Shown here: positions 44,076 through 53,375 of the stretch, one piece after another | How positions within the stretch are numbered: the first letter of the stretch is position 1 | Layout of the letters: the number at the start of each line of letters is the position of its first letter | Assembly: GCA_001768235.1 (NCBI GenBank) | Contig: MENK01000009.1 | Coordinates: forward strand, 27,377 to 91,376 | Source: Bacteroidetes bacterium GWB2_32_14 | Lineage (GTDB): Bacteria > Bacteroidota > Bacteroidia > Bacteroidales > UBA12077 | Direction: 5' to 3' | DNA length: 64,000 nucleotides | Notes under the pieces: model-generated | Database searches by the model: none | What the model was told of the DNA's origin: nothing | What the model saw: only the letters and a program-made list of their open reading frames with translations | Made by a program: the position numbers and the translations under genes

Positions 44076-45896
44076 TCACTTTAATTGCTGTTGTAGCTTA
44101 CTTATAATCTCAACAGAATCGTTATAAAGAACATCCATTTGAGTATTCTCCGTTACCGGCGCATAACGTGCATATTCACATCTGTCAATAATATTTAAAA
44201 TTTTATCAATTGATTCAGCATCAACTTTTTTATTTATTAATTGATTTCGTGCATTATCTTTCGATAAATTCGCGGCAGGAATACTCAGTTTGTCGCTAAT
44301 ATATCCCCATAAACCTTTTGCCAGTTCTTCATAAAATTCTTCTTTTTGATTTTGTTTCATAAACGAAGCTGCTTTTTGTAATCGTTTACGGGCAAAGGTA
44401 TTGGCTTTTTTATTCCTTACCAGTTGAATATTTGCATTTTCCCTGATATTCTTTTTACGGATAAAAATGTAGATACCAAACAACATTAAACTAATAATAT
44501 AGTATAAATAAAAACTTCCGGAGCCAAATAAAAACTGGTCTTTTTCTTTAAGATTCGGGGTTCCTTTTTTAATGAAACGGATATCTTTTCCTAAAAACCT
44601 GATATCTTCTTTTGTGAATGCATTGGTTAGCGCTACAGTGGTATCACCTGACGATTTATCAACAGATAATTTATATTCTCCGCCGGTTAATGTTTTATAA
44701 ACATTTGCCCGTGTATCGAAATATGAGAACTCGAATTTAGGAATTGTAAACTCCCCCGGATGACGTGGAATTATTAAATATTCAAATGTTTTGTTACCAA
44801 TTGCCCCATTCTCAGAATATTTAATATTATCGCTTATTTTTGGATCATACACGTCAAAATCGGTTGGAAACTCAATCTTGGGCGAATTGATATATTTTAA
44901 ATTTCCGTTACCCGAGATTTTAATTTTTAAAGTAACGGCCTCGTTTGTTTTTATTCGTGTTTTGTCTATTGATACATCCATCTTCAATTCACCAATAGCC
45001 CCATCGAACGATAATGGTTTATTCTCAGGCAGGGCATCAACCCGAATGGTTACAGGTAAACTATGTGCTTTTGCCTGTGCACGTTCATAAGTGCCAAAAA
45101 ACTCATCGAATATGCTATTCGACCTTCTTCGTGATTGTGTTTGATAATAGCATAACAACTCGAATGGCTTTATTGAAATCTCCCCTGTTTTTTGAGGATA
45201 CAAAATATACTTATCGATAATCCCGGTAAAATAAATTTTCCCATTTATATTCTCCTGGCTTAACTGGTTTAATGGCGGAACTTCTATTCTTTCTGTAATA
45301 AAACCATCGAATGTTGGCGGTTTATACTCTCCAAAATTGGTGATATTTAACCTGGTATAAAGTTTTACGGTTGCAATAATATGTTCTTCGCGTTTAACTC
45401 TCGATTTGCTAATAATAACTTTTAAATAGTGGTCGGAAGCGGATACAGTTCCATTGTTTGCTGTTTCTTCCGGTTGTTGATTTACAGGATTTGTTGACTG
45501 GCCTGATGGTTGTTGCCCGTTACCTTTAATAACTTCAATTTTTATTTCATTTGATGTGTACTTTTTCTTATCTACAGTAATTTCTGCTGCCGGTAAAGTG
45601 AATTCCCCCTCTTTAACAGCTTCAAGAATATATGTGTATTTAAGCTCGTAATATTGAGTTACTTTCCCGTTAACTATACTTACATTGCTTGACGAGGATG
45701 TGCTTGGGCCTGCCAAAATTGAAAAATCCTGAATAGCAGGAGGAACAAATCTTTCAGCTTGTGCATTTACCGAATATATTAACCTGAATTGTTGCCCAAC
45801 TTCAACAACCTTTGGCGCCAATGCTGTAAAAGTTACATCCTGCGCGTATATGCAGGTTGTTAAAAATGCAAGAATTATAAAATACCACCTTTTCAT
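44076..45896 (-). CDS. batD: BatD family protein
   Basis: The 606-residue protein has a signal peptide (ending IYAQ), repeated beta-sandwich modules of the BatD type (QFRLIYSVNAQAERFVPP, LKMDVSIDKTRIKTNEAVTLKIKISGNGNLK) and a membrane helix near residue 460 (FYLYYIISLMLFGIYIFI). The C-terminal 130 residues are cytoplasmic helices. Predicted periplasmic scaffold of the Bat complex. Confidence 0.93.
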   Translation of the reverse strand: MKRWYFIILAFLTTCIYAQDVTFTALAPKVVEVGQQFRLIYSVNAQAERFVPPAIQDFSILAGPSTSSSSNVSIVNGKVTQYYELKYTYILEAVKEGEFTLPAAEITVDKKKYTSNEIKIEVIKGNGQQPSGQSTNPVNQQPEETANNGTVSASDHYLKVIISKSRVKREEHIIATVKLYTRLNITNFGEYKPPTFDGFITERIEVPPLNQLSQENINGKIYFTGIIDKYILYPQKTGEISIKPFELLCYYQTQSRRRSNSIFDEFFGTYERAQAKAHSLPVTIRVDALPENKPLSFDGAIGELKMDVSIDKTRIKTNEAVTLKIKISGNGNLKYINSPKIEFPTDFDVYDPKISDNIKYSENGAIGNKTFEYLIIPRHPGEFTIPKFEFSYFDTRANVYKTLTGGEYKLSVDKSSGDTTVALTNAFTKEDIRFLGKDIRFIKKGTPNLKEKDQFLFGSGSFYLYYIISLMLFGIYIFIRKKNIRENANIQLVRNKKANTFARKRLQKAASFMKQNQKEEFYEELAKGLWGYISDKLSIPAANLSKDNARNQLINKKVDAESIDKILNIIDRCEYARYAPVTENTQMDVLYNDSVEIISKLQQQLK

Positions 45897-45941
45897 CTTC
45901 TTATTAATCTATATCAGTTTGTAGTCAATTACAATAATATC

Positions 45942-45966
45942 CTTTTATCTTTTATCTTTTATCTTT
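45942..45966. repeat. Heptamer tandem repeat (CTTTTAT)x3
   Basis: Three adjacent copies plus a partial, in the 78 bp gap between batC and batD. Similar to the heptamer array at 52283-52320. Confidence 0.75.
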
Positions 45967-45974
45967 AAACCTAA

Positions 45975-46679
45975 TTACCAATCCTTTTCCAGTTTCACTT
46001 TTGCTGCTTTTACTTTTTCTTTGTTTACTTTTTCCTGGGTTTTTTTCTCATCATTAGCTAATGCTTGTAATAACCGTTGAGCATCTTCCTTTGAAATTTG
46101 TGGTTGCTGTTGCTGTTGTTGTTGTTTCTCTTGCTGATCTTTTTTATCTTGTTGATCCTGTTTATTTTGATTTTCCTTATTATCTTTTTTATCTTTATTT
46201 TCCTTGTCCTTATCTTGGTTTTTGTCCTGATTTTGTTGTTGCTGTTGCTGCTGAAGCATCTTCTGAGCATACGCCAGGTTATATTTAGTATCCATATCGT
46301 TTGGATTTTTTCTCAATGCTTCTTTGTATGCATCAATGCTCTCTTTTAACTTCTGGTTTTTAATTAAAGAGTTACCTATATTGTGGTAAATTTTTGCAGC
46401 ATCTTCTTTATTTACCTGTTTACCGGTTAGTTCATTAAAATGATTTGCTGCTTCTTCGTATTTCTCTTGCTTGTATAATGCATCACCAATGTTAAACGAT
46501 GCATGGTATGACTTTTTATCTTTATCAATGGCTTTTCGGTACTCTACTTCTGAGTTTTGAAAATTTTCTTTTTCGTATTCTTTATTTCCCTTACGAATGT
46601 ATTTACGTTCTTTTTGTGCAAGTGCATTCACGGCTATTAAAACCAACAAATAAATACTTATAAGTTTAACCCATTTCAT
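45975..46679 (-). CDS. batC: BatC: TPR protein with Q/K-rich tail
   Basis: The 234-residue protein has a signal peptide, TPR repeats between about 25 and 135 (YKEALRKNPNDMDTKYNLAYAQKML), then about 60 residues of almost only Q, K, D, N and E, and a short basic end. TPRs bind partner proteins. The low-complexity stretch is coded by many CAA, AAA and GAT codons and is likely to vary in length between strains. Confidence 0.9.
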   Translation of the reverse strand: MKWVKLISIYLLVLIAVNALAQKERKYIRKGNKEYEKENFQNSEVEYRKAIDKDKKSYHASFNIGDALYKQEKYEEAANHFNELTGKQVNKEDAAKIYHNIGNSLIKNQKLKESIDAYKEALRKNPNDMDTKYNLAYAQKMLQQQQQQQNQDKNQDKDKENKDKKDNKENQNKQDQQDKKDQQEKQQQQQQQPQISKEDAQRLLQALANDEKKTQEKVNKEKVKAAKVKLEKDW

Positions 46680-46681
46680 AG

Positions 46682-47719
46682 CTACATGTTTATTTTAAAT
46701 AGTTTAAAATTACTCGACCATTTACTTTTTCGTTCAGCAATAATAAAATCAACGATAAGCAAAAATAAAGCTATGCCAAGTAAATACTGAAATCTGTGTT
46801 CAAATTCGGTATATACCTTTGTTTCTATTTCCTGCTTTTCCATTTTATTTATTTGTTCAAACAATTTATTTAAGCCAATTTGTGTATTATTTGCCCGAAT
46901 AAAAATACCATTGGCGGCTGAAGCTATTTGCTGTAATGTTGTTTGGTCAAGTTTGCTTACAACAACATTGCCTTCCTGATCTTTTTGGAAAACTGTTTGC
47001 CCGTTTTCTTTTTGAATCGGAATCGGGGCCCCTTCAACACTTCCCATTCCTATTGTATGTATTGTAATTCCCTTTTCATATGCCTGTTCAGCTGCAGCAA
47101 TTGCATCGTCCTCGTGATTTTCTCCATCGGTAATTATTATAAGAGCCTTATCCTTTTCCGTTTCAGGAGTAAAAGAATTCATTGCAAGGTTAATTGCAGA
47201 ACCAATAGCAGTTCCTTGTTTTGAAACTATTCCAGTGTTTATAGTTGATAAAACCATTCTGGCTGCAGAATAATCGGTAGTAACCGGAACCTGAATGTAT
47301 GAGTCGCCTGCAAAAACAATTAATCCCAATCGATCGTTTTCAAGCTTTTCGGTTAATTTTGAAACAGCCTGCTTAGCTCTTTCCAGCCTGTTTGGCTGAA
47401 TATCTTCAGCTAACATGCTATTCGAAACATCTAAAGCTATAATTATTTCTGCACCTTTCTTTTTTACTTTTTCGAGTTTTGATCCAAACTGAGGATCGGA
47501 TAATGCAACAACAATTGAAGAAATCCCTATAAGTACTAAAATAAATTTGAGTAAGGGCCTGCTTTTAGAAACAAGGGGCATTAACTCTTCTATAATCTGA
47601 ATATCTCCAAATTTCTTTAATGCCCGTTTCTTATAAAATTCTGATACAATATATAACAGGATTAAAACAGGTATTATAAATAAAAAATAGATATATTCAG
47701 GGTGACCAAATCGAAACAT
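46682..47719 (-). CDS. batB: BatB: von Willebrand factor A membrane protein
   Basis: The 345-residue protein has two N-terminal helices, a VWA domain with the metal-ion motif DVSNS (IIALDVSNSMLAEDIQPNRLERA) and a C-terminal membrane helix. It is the second of two adjacent VWA genes. Bat VWA proteins are thought to bind the MoxR ATPase partner or other Bat proteins through a metal-dependent site. Confidence 0.93.
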   Translation of the reverse strand: MFRFGHPEYIYFLFIIPVLILLYIVSEFYKKRALKKFGDIQIIEELMPLVSKSRPLLKFILVLIGISSIVVALSDPQFGSKLEKVKKKGAEIIIALDVSNSMLAEDIQPNRLERAKQAVSKLTEKLENDRLGLIVFAGDSYIQVPVTTDYSAARMVLSTINTGIVSKQGTAIGSAINLAMNSFTPETEKDKALIIITDGENHEDDAIAAAEQAYEKGITIHTIGMGSVEGAPIPIQKENGQTVFQKDQEGNVVVSKLDQTTLQQIASAANGIFIRANNTQIGLNKLFEQINKMEKQEIETKVYTEFEHRFQYLLGIALFLLIVDFIIAERKSKWSSNFKLFKINM

Positions 47720-47732
47720 AATTCAATATTTT

Positions 47733-48725
47733 TTAAGGTATTTGACGTAAAATTGTAAAACGTAATGATATATCGAGAATTAAAAGAATCAGTGCAGCAA
47801 GGACAAATTTTAAAAATTCTTCATTTTTCTGGCTATATTCTTTTACTTCAATCTTCGATTTTTCAAGTTGATCTATTTCATTGTAAATCTGGCGTAATTT
47901 CTCGTTGTTAGTTGCTCTGAAATATTTACCTCCTGTAACATTGGCAATTTTTGTTAATATATCTTCATCTATTTCAACGGGAATATTTTGAACCTGAACA
48001 CCATAGACGGTATTAAAGGGATATGGGGCAGTTCCCATACTTCCAACACCTATTGTATAAACTCTTATTCCAAATGTATTAGCTAACTCGGCAGCAGTAA
48101 GAGGAGCAACAGAACCTCTATTGTTTACTCCATCTGTAAGTAAAATAATAACTTTACTTTTTGCTTCACTATCTTTTATCCGGCTTACTGCATTTGCAAG
48201 TCCTAATCCAATTGCTGTTCCATCTTCAATCATTCCGCTTTTAATATCCCTGAAAAGATTAATTACTACCTTATGATCCGACGTTAGCGGGCATTGAGTA
48301 AAACTCTCTCCACTAAAAACAACAAGGCCTATTCGATCTGTTTTTCTTCCTGAAATAAATTGAATTGCTAAATCTTTTGCAGCTTCAAGCCTGTCGGGTT
48401 TAAAATCCATGGCGAGCATACTACTCGAAATATCCAAAGCAAGCACAATATCAATTCCTTCAGTTGATACATTTTTCCAATTTAATGTTGATTGCGGGCG
48501 TGCTAATGCTATAATTAAAAGGGCAAGCACAATTACTCTGAACGCGAATAAAACATGACGTAAAATATGCTTATAGGTGATATGATTTCCAGGTATTCCT
48601 TTGAGTGTGCTGATCTGAATACTTGCAGTAAAATTTTTATTTTTTAAAATATACCATAATATAACAGGTATAAGTAAAATGAGCAGGTAAAGTAAATTTG
48701 GATTTGCAAAAGTTATGTTGTTCAT
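47733..48725 (-). CDS. batA: BatA: von Willebrand factor A membrane protein
   Basis: The 330-residue protein has the same layout as BatB: two N-terminal helices, metal motif DISSS (IVLALDISSSMLAMDFKPDRLEAAKD), and a C-terminal helix. BatA and BatB are clearly related by duplication. Sits 15 bp from the next upstream gene on the same strand. Confidence 0.93.
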   Translation of the reverse strand: MNNITFANPNLLYLLILLIPVILWYILKNKNFTASIQISTLKGIPGNHITYKHILRHVLFAFRVIVLALLIIALARPQSTLNWKNVSTEGIDIVLALDISSSMLAMDFKPDRLEAAKDLAIQFISGRKTDRIGLVVFSGESFTQCPLTSDHKVVINLFRDIKSGMIEDGTAIGLGLANAVSRIKDSEAKSKVIILLTDGVNNRGSVAPLTAAELANTFGIRVYTIGVGSMGTAPYPFNTVYGVQVQNIPVEIDEDILTKIANVTGGKYFRATNNEKLRQIYNEIDQLEKSKIEVKEYSQKNEEFLKFVLAALILLILDISLRFTILRQIP

Positions 48726-48740
48726 ATCTTATAGCTCAAA

Positions 48741-49751
48741 TTAATTTTTTATTTGAATATTGTTATTCATGTTAACAGGTTCTTCTCCAGCTTCGTTTTC
48801 TTCGATGATTATTAATTTTGTTCTGTCAACAAATTCGTAAGCTCCATTTAAACATTTCTCGTTTTCATCTTGTAAAGGTTTAAATTTGGCAAACTTAACC
48901 AAATCGGATGTTTTAAAAATATCTTTCAATAGTGTAAAAGATTTCTCGTCGTTAAAATCCGATATTTTAAGAGATTGTAAAATTTCGTCGCTGGTACGTT
49001 CAAGTGTTCTGATTGCATACCTGTTCCACAAGTAAACTCTCAGAATATCCGTCAGCCGTGTATAATAATCTTTTATCTTTTCACTTTGCCACAATTTATC
49101 ATTTTTAAGTTTCTCTAAATCCCGCAAAGCAATAATATGTGCTGGTTCTAAAGGTTTTAACCTGCGGAAAATTGGTTCTTTGCGTTTAATTTTTCGGATA
49201 ATATAAATTATAACAAACACAATAATTGCTAAACCAATAAAGCCGAGTGCCCATGGAAGAATCTCATAAAAACTAATTGGCGCATGATAAGGAGCTTTTA
49301 TATCTTTAATAACATTTGTAGTATCTAGTTGAACAGTATTTACTTTTAACCACAAGGGTTTAGTTGTTAAGGTATCGGTACTGTTTTCTGATTCATGTAA
49401 AAATGCTATTGGTGGTATTTTATAAAAACCCGAATCGAAAGCTGTAATTAATAGATTTTTTTGAATTAACACGCTTCCATTATTCAGATCGGTTGTATCA
49501 GTTTTAGATTGACTTATAATTTCAATTGTATCCGTAAGCTTTTCAGTAAATACAGGAAATTCAACAATTTCATTTACTGGTTTTAATAGTTTTATATTTA
49601 ATACAAGCTGATCGCCAATTAGCATATTATCCTTCTCAAGTATTGCTTCAACGGTTATGTTTTGTGCATATATTTTAATCCCTGAAAGAAATAATAAACC
49701 AATTAGTATAAATGTATTTTTCAAGAAAATAGTGTAATCGTTTACTTTCAT
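48741..49751 (-). CDS. Bat-operon membrane protein with beta-sandwich and DUF4381-like tail
   Basis: The 336-residue protein has a signal peptide (to about residue 29), a beta-sandwich periplasmic part, one membrane helix near 165-187 and a cytoplasmic C-terminal helix bundle (LWQSEKIKDYYTRLTDILRVYLWNRYAIRTLERTS), similar to the DUF4381-type subunit that goes with MoxR/DUF58 systems. Placed between DUF58 and BatA. Confidence 0.8.
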   Translation of the reverse strand: MKVNDYTIFLKNTFILIGLLFLSGIKIYAQNITVEAILEKDNMLIGDQLVLNIKLLKPVNEIVEFPVFTEKLTDTIEIISQSKTDTTDLNNGSVLIQKNLLITAFDSGFYKIPPIAFLHESENSTDTLTTKPLWLKVNTVQLDTTNVIKDIKAPYHAPISFYEILPWALGFIGLAIIVFVIIYIIRKIKRKEPIFRRLKPLEPAHIIALRDLEKLKNDKLWQSEKIKDYYTRLTDILRVYLWNRYAIRTLERTSDEILQSLKISDFNDEKSFTLLKDIFKTSDLVKFAKFKPLQDENEKCLNGAYEFVDRTKLIIIEENEAGEEPVNMNNNIQIKN

Positions 49752-49784
49752 TTTTCTTTATAAAAATTTGAATCTGTTTATGTA

Positions 49785-50669
49785 TTATCGTCTTTTAAAT
49801 AATTGAATTAATGGTTTCACGTAATCTTCATCGGTGCTAATTGAAATATTATCAACCCCGGCTTTTTTAAATATCTCGTCTGTATATCGCTGATTATTTC
49901 TCCACCATTTCGAATAATGCTCTCTAAGGTGTTTATTAGATGTATCAATCCACGAATTTTCACCAGTTTCAGCATCTTTTAACCGAATCAGTCCAATATC
50001 CGGGATTTCCTTTTCGCGTTTATCATAAATATGCAGGGCTATTACATCGTGCTTTTTATTTGCAATACGTAGTGCTTCATCGAATCGGGGAATACCGGTT
50101 TCAACATCATCGTCAATAAAATCCGAGATTAAAAAAGCAGTACTTCGTTTTTTTATTGCATTGGTTAAATAACGAAGTGCCTCGGAAATATTTGTTCCAT
50201 TATTTTCGGGTGTAAATTCTATTAACTCACGAATAATCCGAAGAATATGTGACCTTCCCTTTTTTGGGGGAATAAATTTCTCGATTTTATCGCTAAATAA
50301 AATAACCCCAATCTTGTCGTTGTTCTGAATTGCCGAAAAAGAAAGAACAGCAGCAATTTCGGTAATTAAATTTTTCTTGAGTTTCGATTGTGTACCAAAG
50401 ACTCTTGAATTGCTAATATCAACGAGCAGCATTACCGTTAATTCGCGTTCTTCTTCGAAAATTTTAATGTATGGATGATTAAACCGGGCAGTAACATTCC
50501 AGTCGATAGAACGAATATCGTCGCCATATTGGTATTCACGGACTTCGCTAAAAGCCATACCCCTGCCTTTAAAGGCACTATGGTATTCGCCTGCAAATAT
50601 GTTTTTTGATAAGCCCCTGGTTTTTATTTCAATCTTTCGTACTTTCTTGAGTAGTTCTGAAGCTTCCAC
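49785..50669 (-). CDS. DUF58 family protein of the Bat operon
   Basis: The 294-residue protein has the DUF58 signature YQYGDDIRSIDWNVTARF near the N-terminus and a VWA-like metal motif LVDISNSRVFG. In MoxR systems, DUF58 proteins are the usual substrate or adaptor of the ATPase. Confidence 0.92.
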   Translation of the reverse strand: MEASELLKKVRKIEIKTRGLSKNIFAGEYHSAFKGRGMAFSEVREYQYGDDIRSIDWNVTARFNHPYIKIFEEERELTVMLLVDISNSRVFGTQSKLKKNLITEIAAVLSFSAIQNNDKIGVILFSDKIEKFIPPKKGRSHILRIIRELIEFTPENNGTNISEALRYLTNAIKKRSTAFLISDFIDDDVETGIPRFDEALRIANKKHDVIALHIYDKREKEIPDIGLIRLKDAETGENSWIDTSNKHLREHYSKWWRNNQRYTDEIFKKAGVDNISISTDEDYVKPLIQLFKRR

Positions 50670-50697
50670 AATTTTTTCCTATTTAATGATTTAAACA

Positions 50698-51111
50698 TCA
50701 TTTCTCGAGCTTCTTCGTTATTACAGAAAAATACCATTCTTCTTTTTTTATCTTGATCATGAAATCAAATTTACCTGTTTTATAATCGTACCAGGTTAAA
50801 TCGTTTTTGTATTCATAATGCTGGTTTAATGAATCAATGGTTGGTTTTAAAAAACCATAATCGCACATCATCTGACTGTATTTGCAATATCCGTCATCGT
50901 CTAAAACAAATAGCAAAGTGCGATAACCATCGAAATCTTCGTATTTTATAAAGTTACTTTTACCTCCAAAAACTTCTTTTGCAAAGTAATAGTCTTTATG
51001 ATTTTCGCTCATTTCTTTTTTTATCTCTAATTTATGAGCACCAACAAAATTTTGACCAAGAACGTGTATGCCCGAAACTACAATTAACAGAAGTACAATT
51101 ATTTTTTTCAT
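50698..51111 (-). CDS. Small exported hypothetical protein between moxR and DUF58
   Basis: The 137-residue protein has a signal peptide ending LGQ and then a mixed alpha/beta domain with acidic and aromatic residues. No family recognised. Its presence inside the Bat operon is a departure from the usual order and may be lineage-specific. Confidence 0.7.
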   Translation of the reverse strand: MKKIIVLLLIVVSGIHVLGQNFVGAHKLEIKKEMSENHKDYYFAKEVFGGKSNFIKYEDFDGYRTLLFVLDDDGYCKYSQMMCDYGFLKPTIDSLNQHYEYKNDLTWYDYKTGKFDFMIKIKKEEWYFSVITKKLEK

Positions 51112-51131
51112 TTTTAAAAAAGATATAAATA

Positions 51132-52127
51132 CTACGGCACCTCAATGGTATTTAGAATTTCCGTAATAATATCTTCGGTAGTAATATTTTCTGCTTCGGC
51201 TTCGTATGATAAACCTATTCTGTGGCGCAAAACATCGTGACAAATTGCACGAACATCTTCAGGTATTACATAACCTCTGCGTTTAATAAACGCGTAGGCT
51301 TTAGAAGCCATTGCCAGGTTAATACTTGCCCTGGGCGAACCACCATAGTTAATCATAGCAGAAAACTTATCTAAACCGTAGTTTTCCGGAAATCGTGTTG
51401 CAAAAACAATATCAAGAATATATTTCTCGATTTTTTCGTCAATATACACATCTTTTACCACATTTCTAGCATCAATTATATTTTGTGGTTTTAAAATTGC
51501 ATTTGCTTTAGGAAATTGCTTAGCAACATTCTGACGAACAATTAGTTTCTCTTCTTCAATCTTAGGATAATCAACAATCACCTTTAGCATGAAACGGTCA
51601 ACCTGTGCTTCAGGTAATGGATAAGTACCTTCCTGCTCAATTGGGTTTTGTGTAGCCAAAACAAGAAATGGTTCTTCCAGTTGATAGGTTTGATCACCTA
51701 TAGTAACCTGTCGTTCCTGCATTGCTTCCAGTAATGCACTTTGTACTTTTGCAGGTGAACGGTTAATCTCGTCGGCTAAAACAAAATTTGTAAAAACAGG
51801 ACCCTTTTTAACAATAAACTCTTCTTTCTTTTGACTATAAATCATTGTTCCAATAAGGTCGGCAGGTAAAAGATCGGGTGTAAACTGAATTCTGCTGAAT
51901 TTAGCATCAATAGTATTAGCTAAAGTATTAATTGCCAATGTTTTTGCCAAACCGGGTACACCTTCAAGTAAAATGTGCCCGTTAGAGAGTAAACCGATTA
52001 GCAAAGAATCAACCAAATGCTTTTGACCTACAATTACTTTACCCATTTCCATTTTAATAAGGTCAACAAAGGAACTTTCTTTTTGAATTCGGTCGTTAAG
52101 TTCTTTTACATCAACTGTTTCGTTCAT
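51132..52127 (-). CDS. moxR: MoxR family AAA+ ATPase
   Basis: The 331-residue AAA+ protein has GVPGLAKT (Walker A), a DEINR-type Walker B and sensor 1 in ADEINRSPAKVQSALLEAMQERQV, and RASINLAMASKA in the arginine-finger/sensor 2 part. It acts as the chaperone of the operon, likely remodelling the VWA and DUF58 proteins. First gene of the operon. Confidence 0.94.
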   Translation of the reverse strand: MNETVDVKELNDRIQKESSFVDLIKMEMGKVIVGQKHLVDSLLIGLLSNGHILLEGVPGLAKTLAINTLANTIDAKFSRIQFTPDLLPADLIGTMIYSQKKEEFIVKKGPVFTNFVLADEINRSPAKVQSALLEAMQERQVTIGDQTYQLEEPFLVLATQNPIEQEGTYPLPEAQVDRFMLKVIVDYPKIEEEKLIVRQNVAKQFPKANAILKPQNIIDARNVVKDVYIDEKIEKYILDIVFATRFPENYGLDKFSAMINYGGSPRASINLAMASKAYAFIKRRGYVIPEDVRAICHDVLRHRIGLSYEAEAENITTEDIITEILNTIEVP

Positions 52128-52282
52128 AAGTTTAAAATTTACAAAAGATACATAAAAATTAGATTGTTTGAAAAAAATAACTTGTACAAATTTTACTTCT
52201 GTTAGTGTAAAATCAGTACAATATTAAATTTTAAAACTGTTAAGAAATGTTAATTTTTTTTAAGAAAACATAAGTAGAAGAT

Positions 52283-52320
52283 AATTATGAATTATGAATT
52301 ATGAATTATGAATTATGAAT
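52283..52320. repeat. Heptamer tandem repeat (AATTATG)x5
   Basis: Five adjacent exact copies from 52283 plus a partial sixth. Class of short intergenic heptamers also seen at 45942 (CTTTTAT) and 12608 (TTCTGAC). Confidence 0.9.
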
Positions 52321-52357
52321 TGATTTTTTAATATTTTGAGGTGTTTAGATTTTTTTT

Positions 52358-52438
52358 AGGCATTTTAGGCATTTTAGGCATTTTAGGCATTTTAGGCATT
52401 TTAGGCATTTTAGGCATTTTAGGCATTTTAGGCATTTT
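52358..52438. repeat. Nine perfect copies of AGGCATTTT
   Basis: Nine exact 9 bp units (81 bp), ending 19 bp before the truA start codon. The minus strand reads MPK repeated in one frame, but a real gene is unlikely. Confidence 0.97.
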
Positions 52439-52442
52439 TTAT

Positions 52443-52450
52443 TAGTTTTG
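52443..52450 (+). promoter_or_regulatory. -7 element of truA, next to the 9-mer array
   Basis: TAGTTTTG matches TAnnTTTG and ends 7 bases before the truA ATG, so the start of the transcript would fall at or near the start codon (a leaderless or very short leader). The array lies in the -33 region. Confidence 0.45.
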
Positions 52451-52457
52451 TAAGTAT

Positions 52458-53222
52458 ATGAGATATTTCATTCAGCTAAGTTATAAGGGTACAAAATATT
52501 GCGGATGGCAGATTCAGCCTAATGGGAATACTATTCAGGAAGTTGTTACAAAAGCATTATCAACAATTTTACGCGAAAAAATAGATTTAACAGGTGCAGG
52601 AAGAACAGATACAGGAGTTCATGCATTATTTTATATTGCACATTTCGATTCGGAAAACACAGAATTACATACTGATACTAATTTAATTTTTAAGCTTAAT
52701 GGTTATTTACCAAAAGATATCTCCGTACATCTGATTTCTGTAGTTAAACCGGATGCAAACGCCAGGTTTGATGCAATTTCCCGTACTTATGTATATTATA
52801 TTCATCAACAAAAGGACCCTTTTTTAGAAGAAATATCATGGTATTATCCACATAAGTTAACTATTGATTTAATGAACCAGGCATCTGAAATACTTCTCGG
52901 GTATAATGATTTTACAAGTTTCAGCAAATTACATACTGACGTTAAAACCAATAATTGTAAGATTTTTCATGCTCAATGGAAAAAGGAAAATTATAAACTT
53001 GAATTTGAAATCAAAGCAGACCGTTTTTTAAGAAATATGGTTCGGGCAATTGTTGGAACATTAATCGATGTTGGTAAAAATAAAATTACGCTCGATGATT
53101 TTATTGAAATTATTGAAAATAAGAATAGAAATGATGCAGGTATCTCTGTTCCTGCTCACGGGCTTTTTTTAACAAAAATTGAGTACCCGGAAAATATTTT
53201 TTACAAAAACTTATCTTCTTGA
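52458..53222 (+). CDS. truA: tRNA pseudouridine synthase A
   Basis: The 254-residue enzyme has the TruA motif GAGRTDTGVHA with the catalytic aspartate (residues 46-56), KADRFLRNMVRAIVG near the end, and typical length. It forms pseudouridine at positions 38-40 of tRNA anticodon arms. Confidence 0.95.
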   Translation: MRYFIQLSYKGTKYCGWQIQPNGNTIQEVVTKALSTILREKIDLTGAGRTDTGVHALFYIAHFDSENTELHTDTNLIFKLNGYLPKDISVHLISVVKPDANARFDAISRTYVYYIHQQKDPFLEEISWYYPHKLTIDLMNQASEILLGYNDFTSFSKLHTDVKTNNCKIFHAQWKKENYKLEFEIKADRFLRNMVRAIVGTLIDVGKNKITLDDFIEIIENKNRNDAGISVPAHGLFLTKIEYPENIFYKNLSS

Positions 53223-53375
53223 TAATAAAGAACTTAACAAGAAAAATAACTGAATTATTGATTTATTTATCATTTTAGTAAAATGATTAGAATATCAATA
53301 CAAAATAAATTTATTATCTTAGGTTCACTTTTTAGCAGTATATTTACTTATTCAATATAAATACGATTATTTACC

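Larger units (their letters stand above)
52128..52457. other. Divergent intergenic region between moxR and truA, 330 bp
   Basis: No gene is present. The region holds a heptamer array, a 9-mer array and the truA promoter, described below. The rest is A+T rich. Confidence 0.7.

Noticed and set aside
46058..46349. Plus-strand and minus-strand frames opposite the BatC low-complexity tail
   Set aside because: Mirror of the Q/K-rich codons; leucine/valine runs are an artefact of the repeat.
52328..52435. Minus-strand frame of MPK repeats followed by KNLNTSKY and a stop
   Set aside because: It is a direct consequence of a 9 bp unit being a multiple of three; there is no ribosome site and the composition is not protein-like.
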